A stretch of DNA of 25,770 nucleotides from positions 1-25,770 of the forward strand of contig USJD01000028.1 of the NCBI GenBank assembly GCA_900554835.1, in the 5' to 3' direction. Origin of the DNA: an uncultured Prevotella sp. Lineage in GTDB: Bacteria > Bacteroidota > Bacteroidia > Bacteroidales > Bacteroidaceae. The notes under the pieces were generated by a model. That model was not told the DNA's origin, ran no database searches, and saw nothing but the letters and a program-made list of their open reading frames with translations. The translations under genes and the position numbers were made by a program. Below are positions 8,831 to 18,200 of the stretch, piece by piece. Each line of letters opens with the position of its first letter. Positions within the stretch are counted from its first letter, which is position 1.

Positions 8831-10576
8831 ATGAACAAGATAAAGGAAATACCCTATAGTGTCTCTGATTTCATTGAGATAATACGTTCCAACATGTATT
8901 ATGTGGATAAAACCATGTATCTTCCAAAGTTGGAAGAGCAACCTCGCAATCTGTTTTTCATTCGTCCTCGTCGTTTTGGCAAGAGCCTTTGGACTAGCAT
9001 GATGTGCGCTTATTATGACCTCAACAGAAAAGATGAATTCCAAGAGTTGTTTGGCAATTTGTGGATTGGAAAGCATGCGACTGAACTTCACAATAAATTC
9101 CAAATCCTCTACTTGGATTTCTCGAAAATAGGAGGAGATATCAAGGAATTGAAAGAAAAATTCAACAGTTATTGCAATATAAGGCTCAATAATTTCATTG
9201 AAAAGTATGCTGATGCTTATCGGCCTGAAACAGTTGAGAGTATTAAGAGAGCATATAGTGCAGTAGACAAACTAAATATGATAGATGCAGAGGCGAAGGA
9301 CGCTAATATGCAACTGTATCTTATTGTTGACGAATATGACAACTTTACCAATGTCGTACTCAATGAGCATGGCGAGAAAGTGTATTGGGCATTAACACAC
9401 GCAAAGGGTTTTTACAGGGAGATATTCAAGGTGTTCAAAGGCATGTTCACTCGTATCTTTATGACGGGAGTCAGCCCTGTTACCTTAGATGATTTAACGA
9501 GTGGATTCAATGTAGGTTGGCATATCTCTACAAACCCTAAGTTTAACCAGATGCTTGGCTTTTCCACAGAGGAAGTTCGAGAGATGTTTGAATATTTCAA
9601 GAGCTTTGGGAAAGTCCGATCTGATTGCGATGTGGAGACTGTCATTGCAGAGATGAAGCCTTGGTATGACAACTATTGTTTCTCCGAGGATGCATTGCGG
9701 ACTCAAAGCAAGGTGTTCAATTGTGATATGGTGCTTTATTTTCTTCGAAACTATGCAGAAACAGGAGAAGCCCCAAAGCAGATGATAGACCCGAATACCA
9801 AGACGGATTACAATAAAATGAAGAAACTTCTCCAATTGGACAAACTGGATGGTAACCGTAAGGGTATTATCTATGAGATTGCCGAAAAGGGGGAAATCGT
9901 ATCGAATATAGAAACAACGTTTCCTGCCGAGACTTTGACAAATCCTCGCATGTTTGCTAGTTTGCTTTTCTATTATGGAATGCTGACCATCAAGGGGACT
10001 CGTGGAACCAAAATGATATTAGGAATTCCTAATAATAATGTGCGCAAACAGTATTATGAGTATTTGTTGGAAAAGTACGAAGAAAAGGCCTCTTTAGATA
10101 CTGAGGCACTAACTGATAATTATTATGACATGGCATACGATGGCAAGTGGCGTGACGTTTTACAATATTTGGCAGATTCATACGCCAAGGTGTCTTCGGT
10201 ACGTGACGGCATCGAGGCAGAGCGCAATATACAAGGTTTCTTCATGGCGTACCTCAACTTGAATGCTTATTACTTGACGGCTCCCGAGTTAGAGTTGAAC
10301 CATGGCTATTGTGACTTCTTTCTGTTGCCAGACTTGGCGCATTATGCTTCCAAACATAGCTATATCATCGAGTTGAAATTGATTCCCAAGAGAGAGAAGG
10401 GAATGAGCCTGGAAGCATACGAGGCAGCCATCAAGAAGCAATGGGATGATGCCATAGAACAAATTATGCATTATGCTGAGGCGCCAAGGGTTGAGGCTCT
10501 GCGCCAAGGCACCCAATTGCATAAGATCATCATGCAGTTCGATGGATGGAAACTCTTTCGAATGGATGAGGTATAG
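8831..10576 (+). CDS. AAA-ATPase with C-terminal PD-(D/E)XK nuclease-like domain, second of the pair
   Basis: This 581-residue protein is a close paralog of the preceding gene; the two align end to end with long identical blocks (for example the stretch around MTGVSPVTLDDLTSGFN). The Walker A-like FIRPRRFGKS, Walker B-like LYLIVDEYD and nuclease core D494...E513-L-K515 are all kept. Divergence is concentrated at the N-terminus and in scattered positions. Roughly the last 50 bases before the stop are almost unchanged in DNA, which suggests recent duplication or gene conversion. The 25 bp gap and lack of a promoter or terminator between the genes imply one transcript. A strong hairpin terminator follows at 10579-10626. 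Function beyond the domain assignment is unknown. Confidence 0.9.
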   Translation: MNKIKEIPYSVSDFIEIIRSNMYYVDKTMYLPKLEEQPRNLFFIRPRRFGKSLWTSMMCAYYDLNRKDEFQELFGNLWIGKHATELHNKFQILYLDFSKIGGDIKELKEKFNSYCNIRLNNFIEKYADAYRPETVESIKRAYSAVDKLNMIDAEAKDANMQLYLIVDEYDNFTNVVLNEHGEKVYWALTHAKGFYREIFKVFKGMFTRIFMTGVSPVTLDDLTSGFNVGWHISTNPKFNQMLGFSTEEVREMFEYFKSFGKVRSDCDVETVIAEMKPWYDNYCFSEDALRTQSKVFNCDMVLYFLRNYAETGEAPKQMIDPNTKTDYNKMKKLLQLDKLDGNRKGIIYEIAEKGEIVSNIETTFPAETLTNPRMFASLLFYYGMLTIKGTRGTKMILGIPNNNVRKQYYEYLLEKYEEKASLDTEALTDNYYDMAYDGKWRDVLQYLADSYAKVSSVRDGIEAERNIQGFFMAYLNLNAYYLTAPELELNHGYCDFFLLPDLAHYASKHSYIIELKLIPKREKGMSLEAYEAAIKKQWDDAIEQIMHYAEAPRVEALRQGTQLHKIIMQFDGWKLFRMDEV

Positions 10577-10578
10577 TA

Positions 10579-10626
10579 AAAGCGAGGTTTCCAGGATGGA
10601 TTTGACTCCTATGGAAACCTCGCTTT
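10579..10626 (+). terminator. Rho-independent terminator after the AAA-ATPase pair
   Basis: A perfect 15 bp stem (10579-10593 with 10612-10626), including the run GCGAGG/CCTCGC, closes an 18-base loop and is followed by GTTTTTTG on the plus strand. On the minus strand the hairpin is followed by TACTATACC, so it is a weaker terminator for cassette B. It starts 2 bases after the stop codon. Confidence 0.85.
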
Positions 10627-10634
10627 GTTTTTTG

Positions 10635-10657
10635 CCATTCTCACTTTTAGAGAATGG
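10635..10657. terminator. Hairpin between convergent AAA-ATPase and cassette B ompA ends
   Basis: CCATTCTC (10635-10642) and GAGAATGG (10650-10657) form a perfect 8 bp stem with a 7-base loop. It lies 15 bases after the stop of ompA on the minus strand. There is no T tail on that side, so an RNA 3' end stabiliser or a combined terminator with the neighbouring hairpin is possible. Confidence 0.5.
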
Positions 10658-10672
10658 TTATTGTTTCAATCC

Positions 10673-11806
10673 TTATTTTGCAACCATGATAGAAACACGG
10701 TTCTTGTCATTCTCAGAGAATGGTTGAACACGAGCACCCTTAGAATCCTCAGTGATTCTGGATTCTTCAATACCATATTTCTCTTTGAGGACCTTTACTA
10801 CAGCTGCAGCACGCTTTGCAGAAATGCGGTCATTGATGGTATTGTTACCTGTACCAGCATCTGCATAACCTGTTACGACTACCTTTGCCTCAGGATACTG
10901 GTTCAAGTAGTCAACTACTTCCTTGATCTTTGCGTCCTCAGACTCACGAATCTTATTGGAGTTGATAACGAAGAATACATCACGTCTGATTTCTTCAACC
11001 TTCTTCTCCTCTACTGGAGCTGGTTTAGGTTCTGGCTTTACATATTCCTCTACTGGACGTGGAGCAGGAACTTCCTTCACAGGCTCAGTCTTGGTGTGGC
11101 TCTTGCCGAGGTTGATGCGAAGACCAGCGAGTGCGTTGAAGTACCAGTCTGGGTTGTCTGCGTTCTTGGAATTGTACTTGTCGGTAGTGATATTGGCATT
11201 ACCCTCCAACATGATGCTTACAGACTTGCTTACCTTAAACTCTAAGTCGAGACCTGCACGACCGAATGGACGAACCTTAGTACCATCCCAGAGATACAAC
11301 AAGTTGTACTTGTCGAGGTCCTTGATGTGTGCACCAATTTCATTGGCCTCGTCGTTACCCCAGGCGATGTTGGCACCACCACCGACGAAGGCAGTCACGT
11401 TGAACACACGGTTAGGATTCCAGCCACAGAAGAGATTGCTCAAGTTGAACATGAAATCCAAACCTGGAGCCACGTAGTTGAATTTATAGTCAGCAGAGAA
11501 TGGCGCATCACCGATTTTATCACGATAAGCAGCCCATCCGCCCTTGCTCTGCCATCCGTTAGCCTGGAGGCGCATACCGAAAACAGGGTTGAACTGGTAG
11601 CCGATACCCAACTGAACGTTAGGTGAAATCAAGTCGCCGAACTTAGCCTCGCCGAGGGTGTACTGTGCTCCACCCTGGAGATCCAAGAACCAATGCTTTT
11701 TGAAAGTGTACACATTCTCCTCTGAGTCTGTGTAAGTGGCCTGAGCCATAGCAGCTGTGCTCATACCCATCAAAGCAGCAGCCAATAAAACTTTAGACTT
11801 TTTCAT
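10673..11806 (-). CDS. OmpA-family outer membrane protein, cassette B
   Basis: This is a complete 377-residue paralog of the two truncated OmpA genes at the window edges. The signal peptide (MKKSKVLLAAALMGMSTAAMAQ) is followed by a barrel-like domain of about 210 residues. Next come a Pro-rich linker (EPKPAPVEEKK) and a full OmpA C-terminal domain: RRDVFFVINSNKI, VVVTGYADAGTGNNTINDRISAKRAAAVVKVL, ending ENDKNRVSIMVAK. The Asp and Arg of the 'GYAD...N..IS..RA' motif, which bind peptidoglycan in this family, are present. It is the last gene of cassette B, separated by 84 bp and a strong inverted repeat from the Ig-like gene, so its level may be set separately. The linker and C-terminal domain are almost identical in protein to the cassette C copy. 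A peptidoglycan anchor for the surface layer is the likely role, by inference. Confidence 0.93.
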   Translation of the reverse strand: MKKSKVLLAAALMGMSTAAMAQATYTDSEENVYTFKKHWFLDLQGGAQYTLGEAKFGDLISPNVQLGIGYQFNPVFGMRLQANGWQSKGGWAAYRDKIGDAPFSADYKFNYVAPGLDFMFNLSNLFCGWNPNRVFNVTAFVGGGANIAWGNDEANEIGAHIKDLDKYNLLYLWDGTKVRPFGRAGLDLEFKVSKSVSIMLEGNANITTDKYNSKNADNPDWYFNALAGLRINLGKSHTKTEPVKEVPAPRPVEEYVKPEPKPAPVEEKKVEEIRRDVFFVINSNKIRESEDAKIKEVVDYLNQYPEAKVVVTGYADAGTGNNTINDRISAKRAAAVVKVLKEKYGIEESRITEDSKGARVQPFSENDKNRVSIMVAK

Positions 11807-11853
11807 AACTGTTTAATTGTTTTATTATGTAATACTTATTGTTTCTCTTTTTT

Positions 11854-11881
11854 GTCTTCTAGCTGCGAGCAGCTAGAAGAC
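11854..11881. other. Perfect inverted repeat in the cassette B intercistronic gap
   Basis: Perfect 13 bp arms (GTCTTCTAGCTGC and its complement) are separated by 2 bases, between the Ig-like gene and ompA. On the transcribed (minus) strand it is followed by AAAAAAGAG rather than T residues, so it is more likely an mRNA processing or stability hairpin, or a protein site, than a terminator. Cassettes A and C have only a 20-21 bp gap here and no such repeat. Confidence 0.6.
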
Positions 11882-11890
11882 TTTCTATAT

Positions 11891-14614
11891 TTACTTCTTG
11901 ACAACCTTCTTGCCGTTGACGATGTAGATGCCAGGGCGAGACATGTTTTGTACTCGACGACCCATCAAATCGTAGATGATGCTTGGTTTATCCGAATCAG
12001 TAGTAATCTCATCAATACCTGTAACCGCATCATTATCTACAGTGTAGGTAAATGTCATTCTTTCATTTGCATGGCAGAGAGAAGGACTTATGGATGTCTT
12101 GTCTTGCAAGTACTGTCCGAAATTAGCATCTCCAAAAGTTCCAGCTAAGAGAACGACAGCATAATCATCCTTTCTAAGCTCACCTTCTTGTATTGGATTG
12201 TCAAATACCAACTTTAATATGTAGTAATTTGGCATGTCATCGCGGGTGGACTTAACTAAGCGTCCTGAGCGTATAGTTGCATTATTGTCATATCTTGCGA
12301 TTCTTACCTCCATGTTTGGATCAGCTACAAGATCTGTAATATTGTTCTTGTTTACGCAGATGCAGAAATCGTTAAAATCCGTATCCTTGATAACGTCATT
12401 CGAAGGAATGAGCTTGAAGCGAGATAAATCATAGTTGATGCCCGCATCTTCGCCAGAACCGTTCTTTCCTATTTCAAATGTGTATCGGATGGTCTGGGTT
12501 TTGACTTCATTGCCATCCAGCATATAGTGGAATGCACCTTCTTTCAAGACCAATGCATACTTGCCGTTACTTAGGTTGTTTAATGCAACCGTGAATGTAT
12601 TGTCACCATTTGCTGTAAGTTGAGCCTTTGCTATGACGGTAGAAGATGACTGACTTGTGAAATATATGTTTGCGTCGTCTGCCAGTGAAATCTTTGCAAC
12701 CTTAGGGAATGTCAATGTCAAAGTCTGCTGGTTGTCACTTACAATGTCTGGAGTGATAGAATAAGCTGTTTCCACAGTCTTGATTGCATCAGCTGGCTTG
12801 CTCGTTTCTTCCAATTCAAAAGCGGTTGACACATTCTCAGTGAATAGAAGTGTTGTAGAGCCAGGAGTAGAGTTTACCTTCTGCTTGGTGAAATCCACGC
12901 TAGCATATGTGGAAACTTCCACACCGTCACCACCTTTGCCTAGTGAACCCTGGAAAGAGAACAGACCGAATACTTTTTGTGCCTCCACTTCCTCATTGGT
13001 AAATTTGCTCCATGTCAAGTTCTTCACGTTAGAAGTGACATCATCTGTTACGTTCTTTGAAGATGTTCCATCATATACGTCATTGATATTGGTCAGCACG
13101 TGGAGATACTTGTCATCAGATGGAGTTTGGAAAGAAAGCGTTCCGTCACCATTGTTTGTTGCATAGAATGCAGTCGCTTCGTTCTTGTTGGTAGTGAGGC
13201 TTACTGCATTATTATTGTAATAAAGATAAAGTCTTTTACCACTGTTGTTGACTGCTGCTATGTGATAATACTTGCCTGTAGTTGGCAACGTGACATTACT
13301 CTCTTTATAGAAATTGTCAATAGCAACTTGTAGTTGTTCGTCTGTAGGCGTATTTTCAGCATTAACCAAAGCTGCTAAAGCTTGTCGTGCAGTGCTGTTT
13401 TCTGCTGGTAAACCTAGACCGGAGGCATTGATTAAATCTTTTGCCAGTTTCATCGTTTCCGAATCATCTATTACGTATGTCAGGGTAAAGGCAGGATTAT
13501 ATCGCTCACGAGAAGTATTACCTTTCATCAAATTGAATATGGTCTTTTCTGGAATGATGATTTTATATACGCCTTTCTCCGTAATCTCATTTTCGAGATT
13601 TGACATTTTTAATGTTACTGTTTTTTCAGCCGTCTTCTCTACAGTGAGTGCGCAAAAGTCTTCTCCGTTTTTGGTCACATAAAAATCTGTGTTTTCTACA
13701 CCGCCTATAGCATTGTCGTAATGGAGAGTAAATTCCAAAGGTAGCTTTTGATATGTACCTTCTGCTGGTGTTACAGAAGAGAAGGTAAATGTATTCTTTG
13801 GGGCTTTTACTGTGAAAGTGTAAGTCAAAGCTTTGTTCTCAAATCCTTCAGAGTTTTTGAATGTCTTTGCTGGAATGGTAATGGTATAGGTGCCATCGTC
13901 CTCAACTTTATTGGCAGGGGTAATCCTGACAACCTTGCCAGAAACGGAAACGTTGAGATCTTGAGAGCTAGTTCCATTACTCATGGTGAGTTTACTTGAG
14001 GAGGCTTGATATACAGAGGTATCAAAAGTTAGCACCAAACTCCCAAAGCTGTCAAGCACACTTCCTGTGGAAATGTTAGAAGATGGAACCAAAGTTTCAG
14101 AAGGGGTAGTGTAGTAAACGTATATTTGTTGTAGCTGTGATGCTTGTGCACTGTTGAAGAAGCTAACATTTGTGGTGCTCTTTCCTTCGTCACTTTTCCA
14201 GAACTTATAACTTCTGTATGGATCTTGGTAACCAGGTTGACCTTCGGCAAGATGCAAGTCGCCAATGATGCTTAGGTCTGAAATGCGAATAGAATCAAGC
14301 TTACTATCCTCATTGCAGCCAAAAGTCATAGTAGTGGTTGCTGTTACACGAAGATAATAGGATGTCTGGTCATTTCTAATAATTGTCACGTATTCAGATC
14401 CGATTGGCTGTGAGCCGGCTTTGAAACTGATATTGGTCTGCCCATTTTTGAAAATAGTATTGGTGGTTTTGACAAAGTCACCATTTTCTGTACCTGGGGT
14501 GATGGCAGGGGTTAGACTGCTTGGTGTACAGAAATCATATACTGCCACTCTATGTATCTGTGCAAAACTATTTGCAGAAGCTAAGAGTAAGAGGAATAGT
14601 ATTGCTTTTTTCAT
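11891..14614 (-). CDS. Secreted protein with Ig-like repeats and C-terminal sorting-like tail, cassette B
   Basis: This is a 907-residue protein starting at the ATG at 14614. An in-frame upstream ATG (14686) would overlap the small lipoprotein gene and place 24 charged residues before the signal peptide MKKAILFLLLLASANSFAQ. Ig-like (Big_5-type) units appear early (LVLTFDTSV, VVRITPANKVEDDGTYTITIPAKTF; then TFSSVTPAEGTY) and again late (ITPDIVSDNQQ...). Between them, roughly residues 400-600, is a different module (KYYHIAAVNNSGKRLYLYYNN) resembling a carbohydrate-binding or lectin-like beta-trefoil start; that assignment is tentative. The tail IYDLMGRRVQ...GIYIVNGKKVVKK resembles type IX secretion C-terminal domains. 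It follows the small lipoprotein gene by 17 bp. It is the positional counterpart of 950-2887 in cassette A but is longer and clearly divergent. Confidence 0.85.
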   Translation of the reverse strand: MKKAILFLLLLASANSFAQIHRVAVYDFCTPSSLTPAITPGTENGDFVKTTNTIFKNGQTNISFKAGSQPIGSEYVTIIRNDQTSYYLRVTATTTMTFGCNEDSKLDSIRISDLSIIGDLHLAEGQPGYQDPYRSYKFWKSDEGKSTTNVSFFNSAQASQLQQIYVYYTTPSETLVPSSNISTGSVLDSFGSLVLTFDTSVYQASSSKLTMSNGTSSQDLNVSVSGKVVRITPANKVEDDGTYTITIPAKTFKNSEGFENKALTYTFTVKAPKNTFTFSSVTPAEGTYQKLPLEFTLHYDNAIGGVENTDFYVTKNGEDFCALTVEKTAEKTVTLKMSNLENEITEKGVYKIIIPEKTIFNLMKGNTSRERYNPAFTLTYVIDDSETMKLAKDLINASGLGLPAENSTARQALAALVNAENTPTDEQLQVAIDNFYKESNVTLPTTGKYYHIAAVNNSGKRLYLYYNNNAVSLTTNKNEATAFYATNNGDGTLSFQTPSDDKYLHVLTNINDVYDGTSSKNVTDDVTSNVKNLTWSKFTNEEVEAQKVFGLFSFQGSLGKGGDGVEVSTYASVDFTKQKVNSTPGSTTLLFTENVSTAFELEETSKPADAIKTVETAYSITPDIVSDNQQTLTLTFPKVAKISLADDANIYFTSQSSSTVIAKAQLTANGDNTFTVALNNLSNGKYALVLKEGAFHYMLDGNEVKTQTIRYTFEIGKNGSGEDAGINYDLSRFKLIPSNDVIKDTDFNDFCICVNKNNITDLVADPNMEVRIARYDNNATIRSGRLVKSTRDDMPNYYILKLVFDNPIQEGELRKDDYAVVLLAGTFGDANFGQYLQDKTSISPSLCHANERMTFTYTVDNDAVTGIDEITTDSDKPSIIYDLMGRRVQNMSRPGIYIVNGKKVVKK

Positions 14615-14631
14615 TGTTGTTTTTGATAAAA

Positions 14632-15138
14632 TTAGCGCATGGTTTCGTCGATTTCGTCGGAAGCCGTTTTGATGCAGAGTTTCCAACTGCCATCCACTTT
14701 CACTGGGTTAAACATATATGCAGTTTTTGCTGGCTCTGTTGTTCCTGCTTGCTCGGCAGTTGCCCATACTACACTGTATTTTACATCATTGCAACCTTCT
14801 AGTTGGAAGGAATAATAGGTACGTTCATATTCCTTGACAGGGAACATCATGAATTTTGTGCGATATTTCCTCTTCAGTTCTTCAGAGAGAGGTTTCACTT
14901 GCTGTGGAGAGTCTATATATTCATACATGTTGCTCAAAACCTTGTCATATTGCTTGGCCTTTAAGTCTTCCATTGCATTATCACAAAGCTTTAGCATGAC
15001 AGCTGTGTCTTCAGCAGTCAATTCGCTTCTGAATTCATCTACACGCTCTTCACGAGATTTCTTTTTGTCGCCACATGAGGCAAAGGCAAACATCAGAATT
15101 GCCACAAAGGCAAATAGAATATATTTCTTCATAATCAT
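14632..15138 (-). CDS. Small lipoprotein, cassette B
   Basis: This is a 168-residue lipoprotein. Two ATGs lie six bases apart (15138 and 15132); the second gives the more typical MKKYILFAFVAILMFAFASC, with the lipidated Cys after FAS. A Lys/Arg/Glu tether (GDKKKSREERVDE) follows. The helical region DTAVMLKLCDNAMEDLKAKQYDKVLSNMYEYI aligns with the paralogs in cassettes A and C. It is followed by PLSEELKRKYRTKFMMFPVKEYE and a C-terminal strand VDGSWKLCI. The function is unknown. It is probably cotranscribed with the Ig-like gene (17 bp gap) and partially insulated from the large lipoprotein gene by a hairpin. Confidence 0.85.
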   Translation of the reverse strand: MIMKKYILFAFVAILMFAFASCGDKKKSREERVDEFRSELTAEDTAVMLKLCDNAMEDLKAKQYDKVLSNMYEYIDSPQQVKPLSEELKRKYRTKFMMFPVKEYERTYYSFQLEGCNDVKYSVVWATAEQAGTTEPAKTAYMFNPVKVDGSWKLCIKTASDEIDETMR

Positions 15139-15157
15139 GTAAGTTTATATAATGAAA

Positions 15158-15190
15158 AGAGGGTGTGCCGCTCTTTTAGGCACACCCTCT
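15158..15190 (-). terminator. Terminator-like hairpin after the large lipoprotein gene, cassette B
   Basis: A perfect 12 bp stem (AGAGGGTGTGCC, 15158-15169, with GGCACACCCTCT, 15179-15190) has a 9-base loop and is followed on the minus strand by TTTTC. It is located between the stop at 15227 and the small lipoprotein start. It is the strongest of the three positionally equivalent hairpins and likely reduces read-through to the downstream genes. Confidence 0.8.
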
Positions 15191-15226
15191 AATTAGAGCT
15201 ATTTTGATACTATGTATCACTGAGAT

Positions 15227-18200
15227 TTAGTCGTGACCCAAAGTAGTCTTGATGTTGATCTTAACGTATGTGGTGAATGTACCCCACTCGTACTCAACTG
15301 TTACAGGAACCTTAACGTAGAACTCTCTTACGTTGTCACCATTGTTCTTGTAGTAGATAGCACCGAACTTCTCAGGATTCTCGTTCATGTACTTAACGAG
15401 GGCATTGTTCTTAGCCTCATACTGGAAGCCATTAGTTGCACCGTAAGTAGTGTTAGGCTGTCTCAAGTTGAATGTGTAAGTCTCCTTGAGGTTCATCTGT
15501 GGATATGTACGCAATTCAGCCTCTGTTGTAACTTCGCTCAACTTCTTCTCTGTACCATAGTGCATGTTAGTCAATACCTTAGATGGAGTAACATCTACAG
15601 TGATTGCCTTAACATTGTAGTATGCCCAGAACCAAGTGTTCTTGCCCCACATGTAACCATTAGCTTCACCACGCCAGTCAAACATCTTCAAGATGTCGAT
15701 GAGGTAGATAGTGTTACCGTTGGTGTTAGCATCAACCATCTGCTGCTCTTCAGTAGCCTTCAAGTTGATAGGACGCTGCCAGCTTGCGAGGTTAAGACCC
15801 TCAGATGTCTTCTTGGCAATCCAACACTTAGTAGGAACAACGATATCCAACCAAGCACTCATCTCTGTAGTGATGTTCTTGTGACCCTCTGTATAACCAA
15901 CTGCGTTCAATACCTTCTGGCTGAAGTCGTTGTTAATCAAAGTAATCTCGCCAGTTGTCTGGTTCAATGTAGCAATCATCTTGTAAACACCATCACACTC
16001 TGCGTAGAGCTTATCGTTTGTGAATGCACCCTTAGTTGCATTGTAGTCGATAGCGCACTCTTCAAGAGTCTTGTCAAGTGTAGCCTCATCCCAAACGTGC
16101 TCGTCTGCTACAGGAGCTATAACGTGCTTGCAGTACAACTTGTTGTATGTAACATCAGCAGCACCGCTCTTAGGAGTTACGGTATAAGTCTTACCGTCCT
16201 GAGCAACTACAGAAGTAGCCTTAGGAGCAAAGTAGTACTTATGGAAATCCTTTACATTTACTTCACGATTTTCTCCATTTGTTGCATTTGCTACAATTGT
16301 CTTGCCTATTTCATAGTTCTCTACCAATGTAGAACGGATGCCACGGTTGATAGTAACAATGTCACCACCGTCAGTTGGCTCCTTAACGTCAAGAACGAAT
16401 GCCTTGGCATCTGCGCCTGTTACGTTTGGAGTTCCGTCAAGTTTGAACCAGTAGTTCCTGTTCTTGTTGCCGAAAGTATAGGTATCTACAACATCACGAG
16501 TCAAGTTATAAGACAACTTGATATAGATGTACTGGTACTTAGCACCGCTACCCTCGATTGCCTTGTAACGTACATAGCGTGTAGCGTTAACAGGGAACTC
16601 TGTCTTGTGGTGTGTCAAAGCCTCAACTTCGTCAGCAGCAAGATCCCAAGCGAATACGTGGTTAGTTGTACCCTGAGAGTTGCCATAGTACTTAGCAAGA
16701 CCGAGAGGACTCTCTGTAGCCTTGTTGTTTGCGTCAAGAACAAAGGTCTTCAACTCATAAACATTATTACCACTAGCAGTTGTCTCGATAGGGCTGTTGC
16801 TCTTCAAGTCTGGCTCATACTGGCTGTCGAAGGTATTCTTCTCCATACCCTCCAAAGTCTGAGTCAATACATAGTCGTTGAACTGTGCCCATGTTGTCTT
16901 GTAGCTATCGATAGCGTTGCAAAGATCGAAGTTAGCAGGTGCAGTTGGGAATTTCTCAATCTTTGTTGTAGGAAGTTCTGCCTCAGCAACTGGCTTCTTG
17001 GTGATGTGAATCAAGATGTAGCCATCGAGAACCACCTTGTCGCCACGCTTAACGAGAACCTGTACCAATGGCTCACGATCGATTGCAGAAGGAGAAGTTT
17101 CACCCTGTGGTGTCTCGTCGTACTTAACGTTCCATGCGCGAATCTGACCATTCTTCTGATCAACCCACTTAGCAAACTTAGAATCAGCAGTCTTGTTACC
17201 ATCTACCTTATAGTCAACGAGGTTGTATTCGAATGTAAGACCCCACTTAGCGGCCTCTTCAATAGACCAAGTCTCCTGCTCGTATGGATATCCAGCCTTC
17301 TTGATGTTCTGCTTCATAGCATGGAGAGCCATGTAGTCAGAAATCTTGATGCCTTCCTTGCTGTCATAGTAAACTTCGAGAGCTGCACCATCAGGATCAG
17401 CGAGAGCCTCCTGTGGAGAATCCCATACGTGTACTCTCTTCTCAGCGCAAACTGTCTCAAGACCGAGCTCGTCGCCAAGGCGATTAGCTGCAGAAGTCTG
17501 ATTCAAGTCTGGAGCGATGCGAGCGTACATAGGTTTCTTGCCCCATACCAATGCCTCTACGTAAGCTTTCTCTGGCTGAAGCAAAGCATAGTCAGAAGTT
17601 ACTGTAGCCTCGTTACCGCTGTTGTCCTTAGTTGCAGACTGGAGAGCGATAGTGTTTGGCAAGTTCTCTGCATCGTTATAATCCTTTGTTGTAGGTGTCT
17701 CGTTCAAGAGTTCAGGATGTGCAATCTGCAAACCTGCTGTCAAGATACCATTAGAATTCATGAACAACTGTGTACCAGCATCGTTCTTCTCTGGTGAAGT
17801 TACACCGAGCTTGTTGGCTGCTGCACGTGTGTGGTAGTTGATGATCTCTGGCTCAAGTACGTTGTAACCCTTGATGTCTGCAAACTTAGTGTTAGCGTTA
17901 GAAGGATTCATGTGGTACTGAACACCCCAAGCTGGACCATAGTTGAATACTTCTGCAGTCTCAGAAGTTGGGTCGTTTGGCAATGTGTTTGGCAAGTAAT
18001 CCTCAAGACCAGTGATAGACTTAGGCTTGTTAAGATCGTTTGTCAATGTTTTACGAGTCTTACCAGTCAAACCAGTCTCTACCTTCTTGTATGTACCAGT
18101 CAAGTAATCATAGACGATAGTCTCGATACCATCCAAGTACAAGTGTGGCATGAATACCAAACCACGGAGGTTACCAGACAATGAGATAACAACAGTCTCG

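Noticed and set aside
7057..10576. AAA-ATPase pair as a transposon or insertion sequence
   Set aside because: No terminal inverted repeats, target-site duplication or transposase motif were seen around the pair.
10625..11245. Plus-strand open frames across the cassette B ompA gene
   Set aside because: They are antisense to a clear OmpA coding sequence and contain no recognisable motif.
14615..14686. Upstream in-frame start for the cassette B Ig-like gene
   Set aside because: It would overlap the small lipoprotein gene and put charged residues before a standard signal peptide; the ATG at 14614 fits better.
15233..17797. An 854-codon open frame on the plus strand
   Set aside because: It lies entirely antisense to the cassette B large lipoprotein, has no signal or domain I recognise, is Cys/Val/Ser-rich as expected of reverse-complement translation, and has no promoter. 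Codon bias of the real gene explains it.
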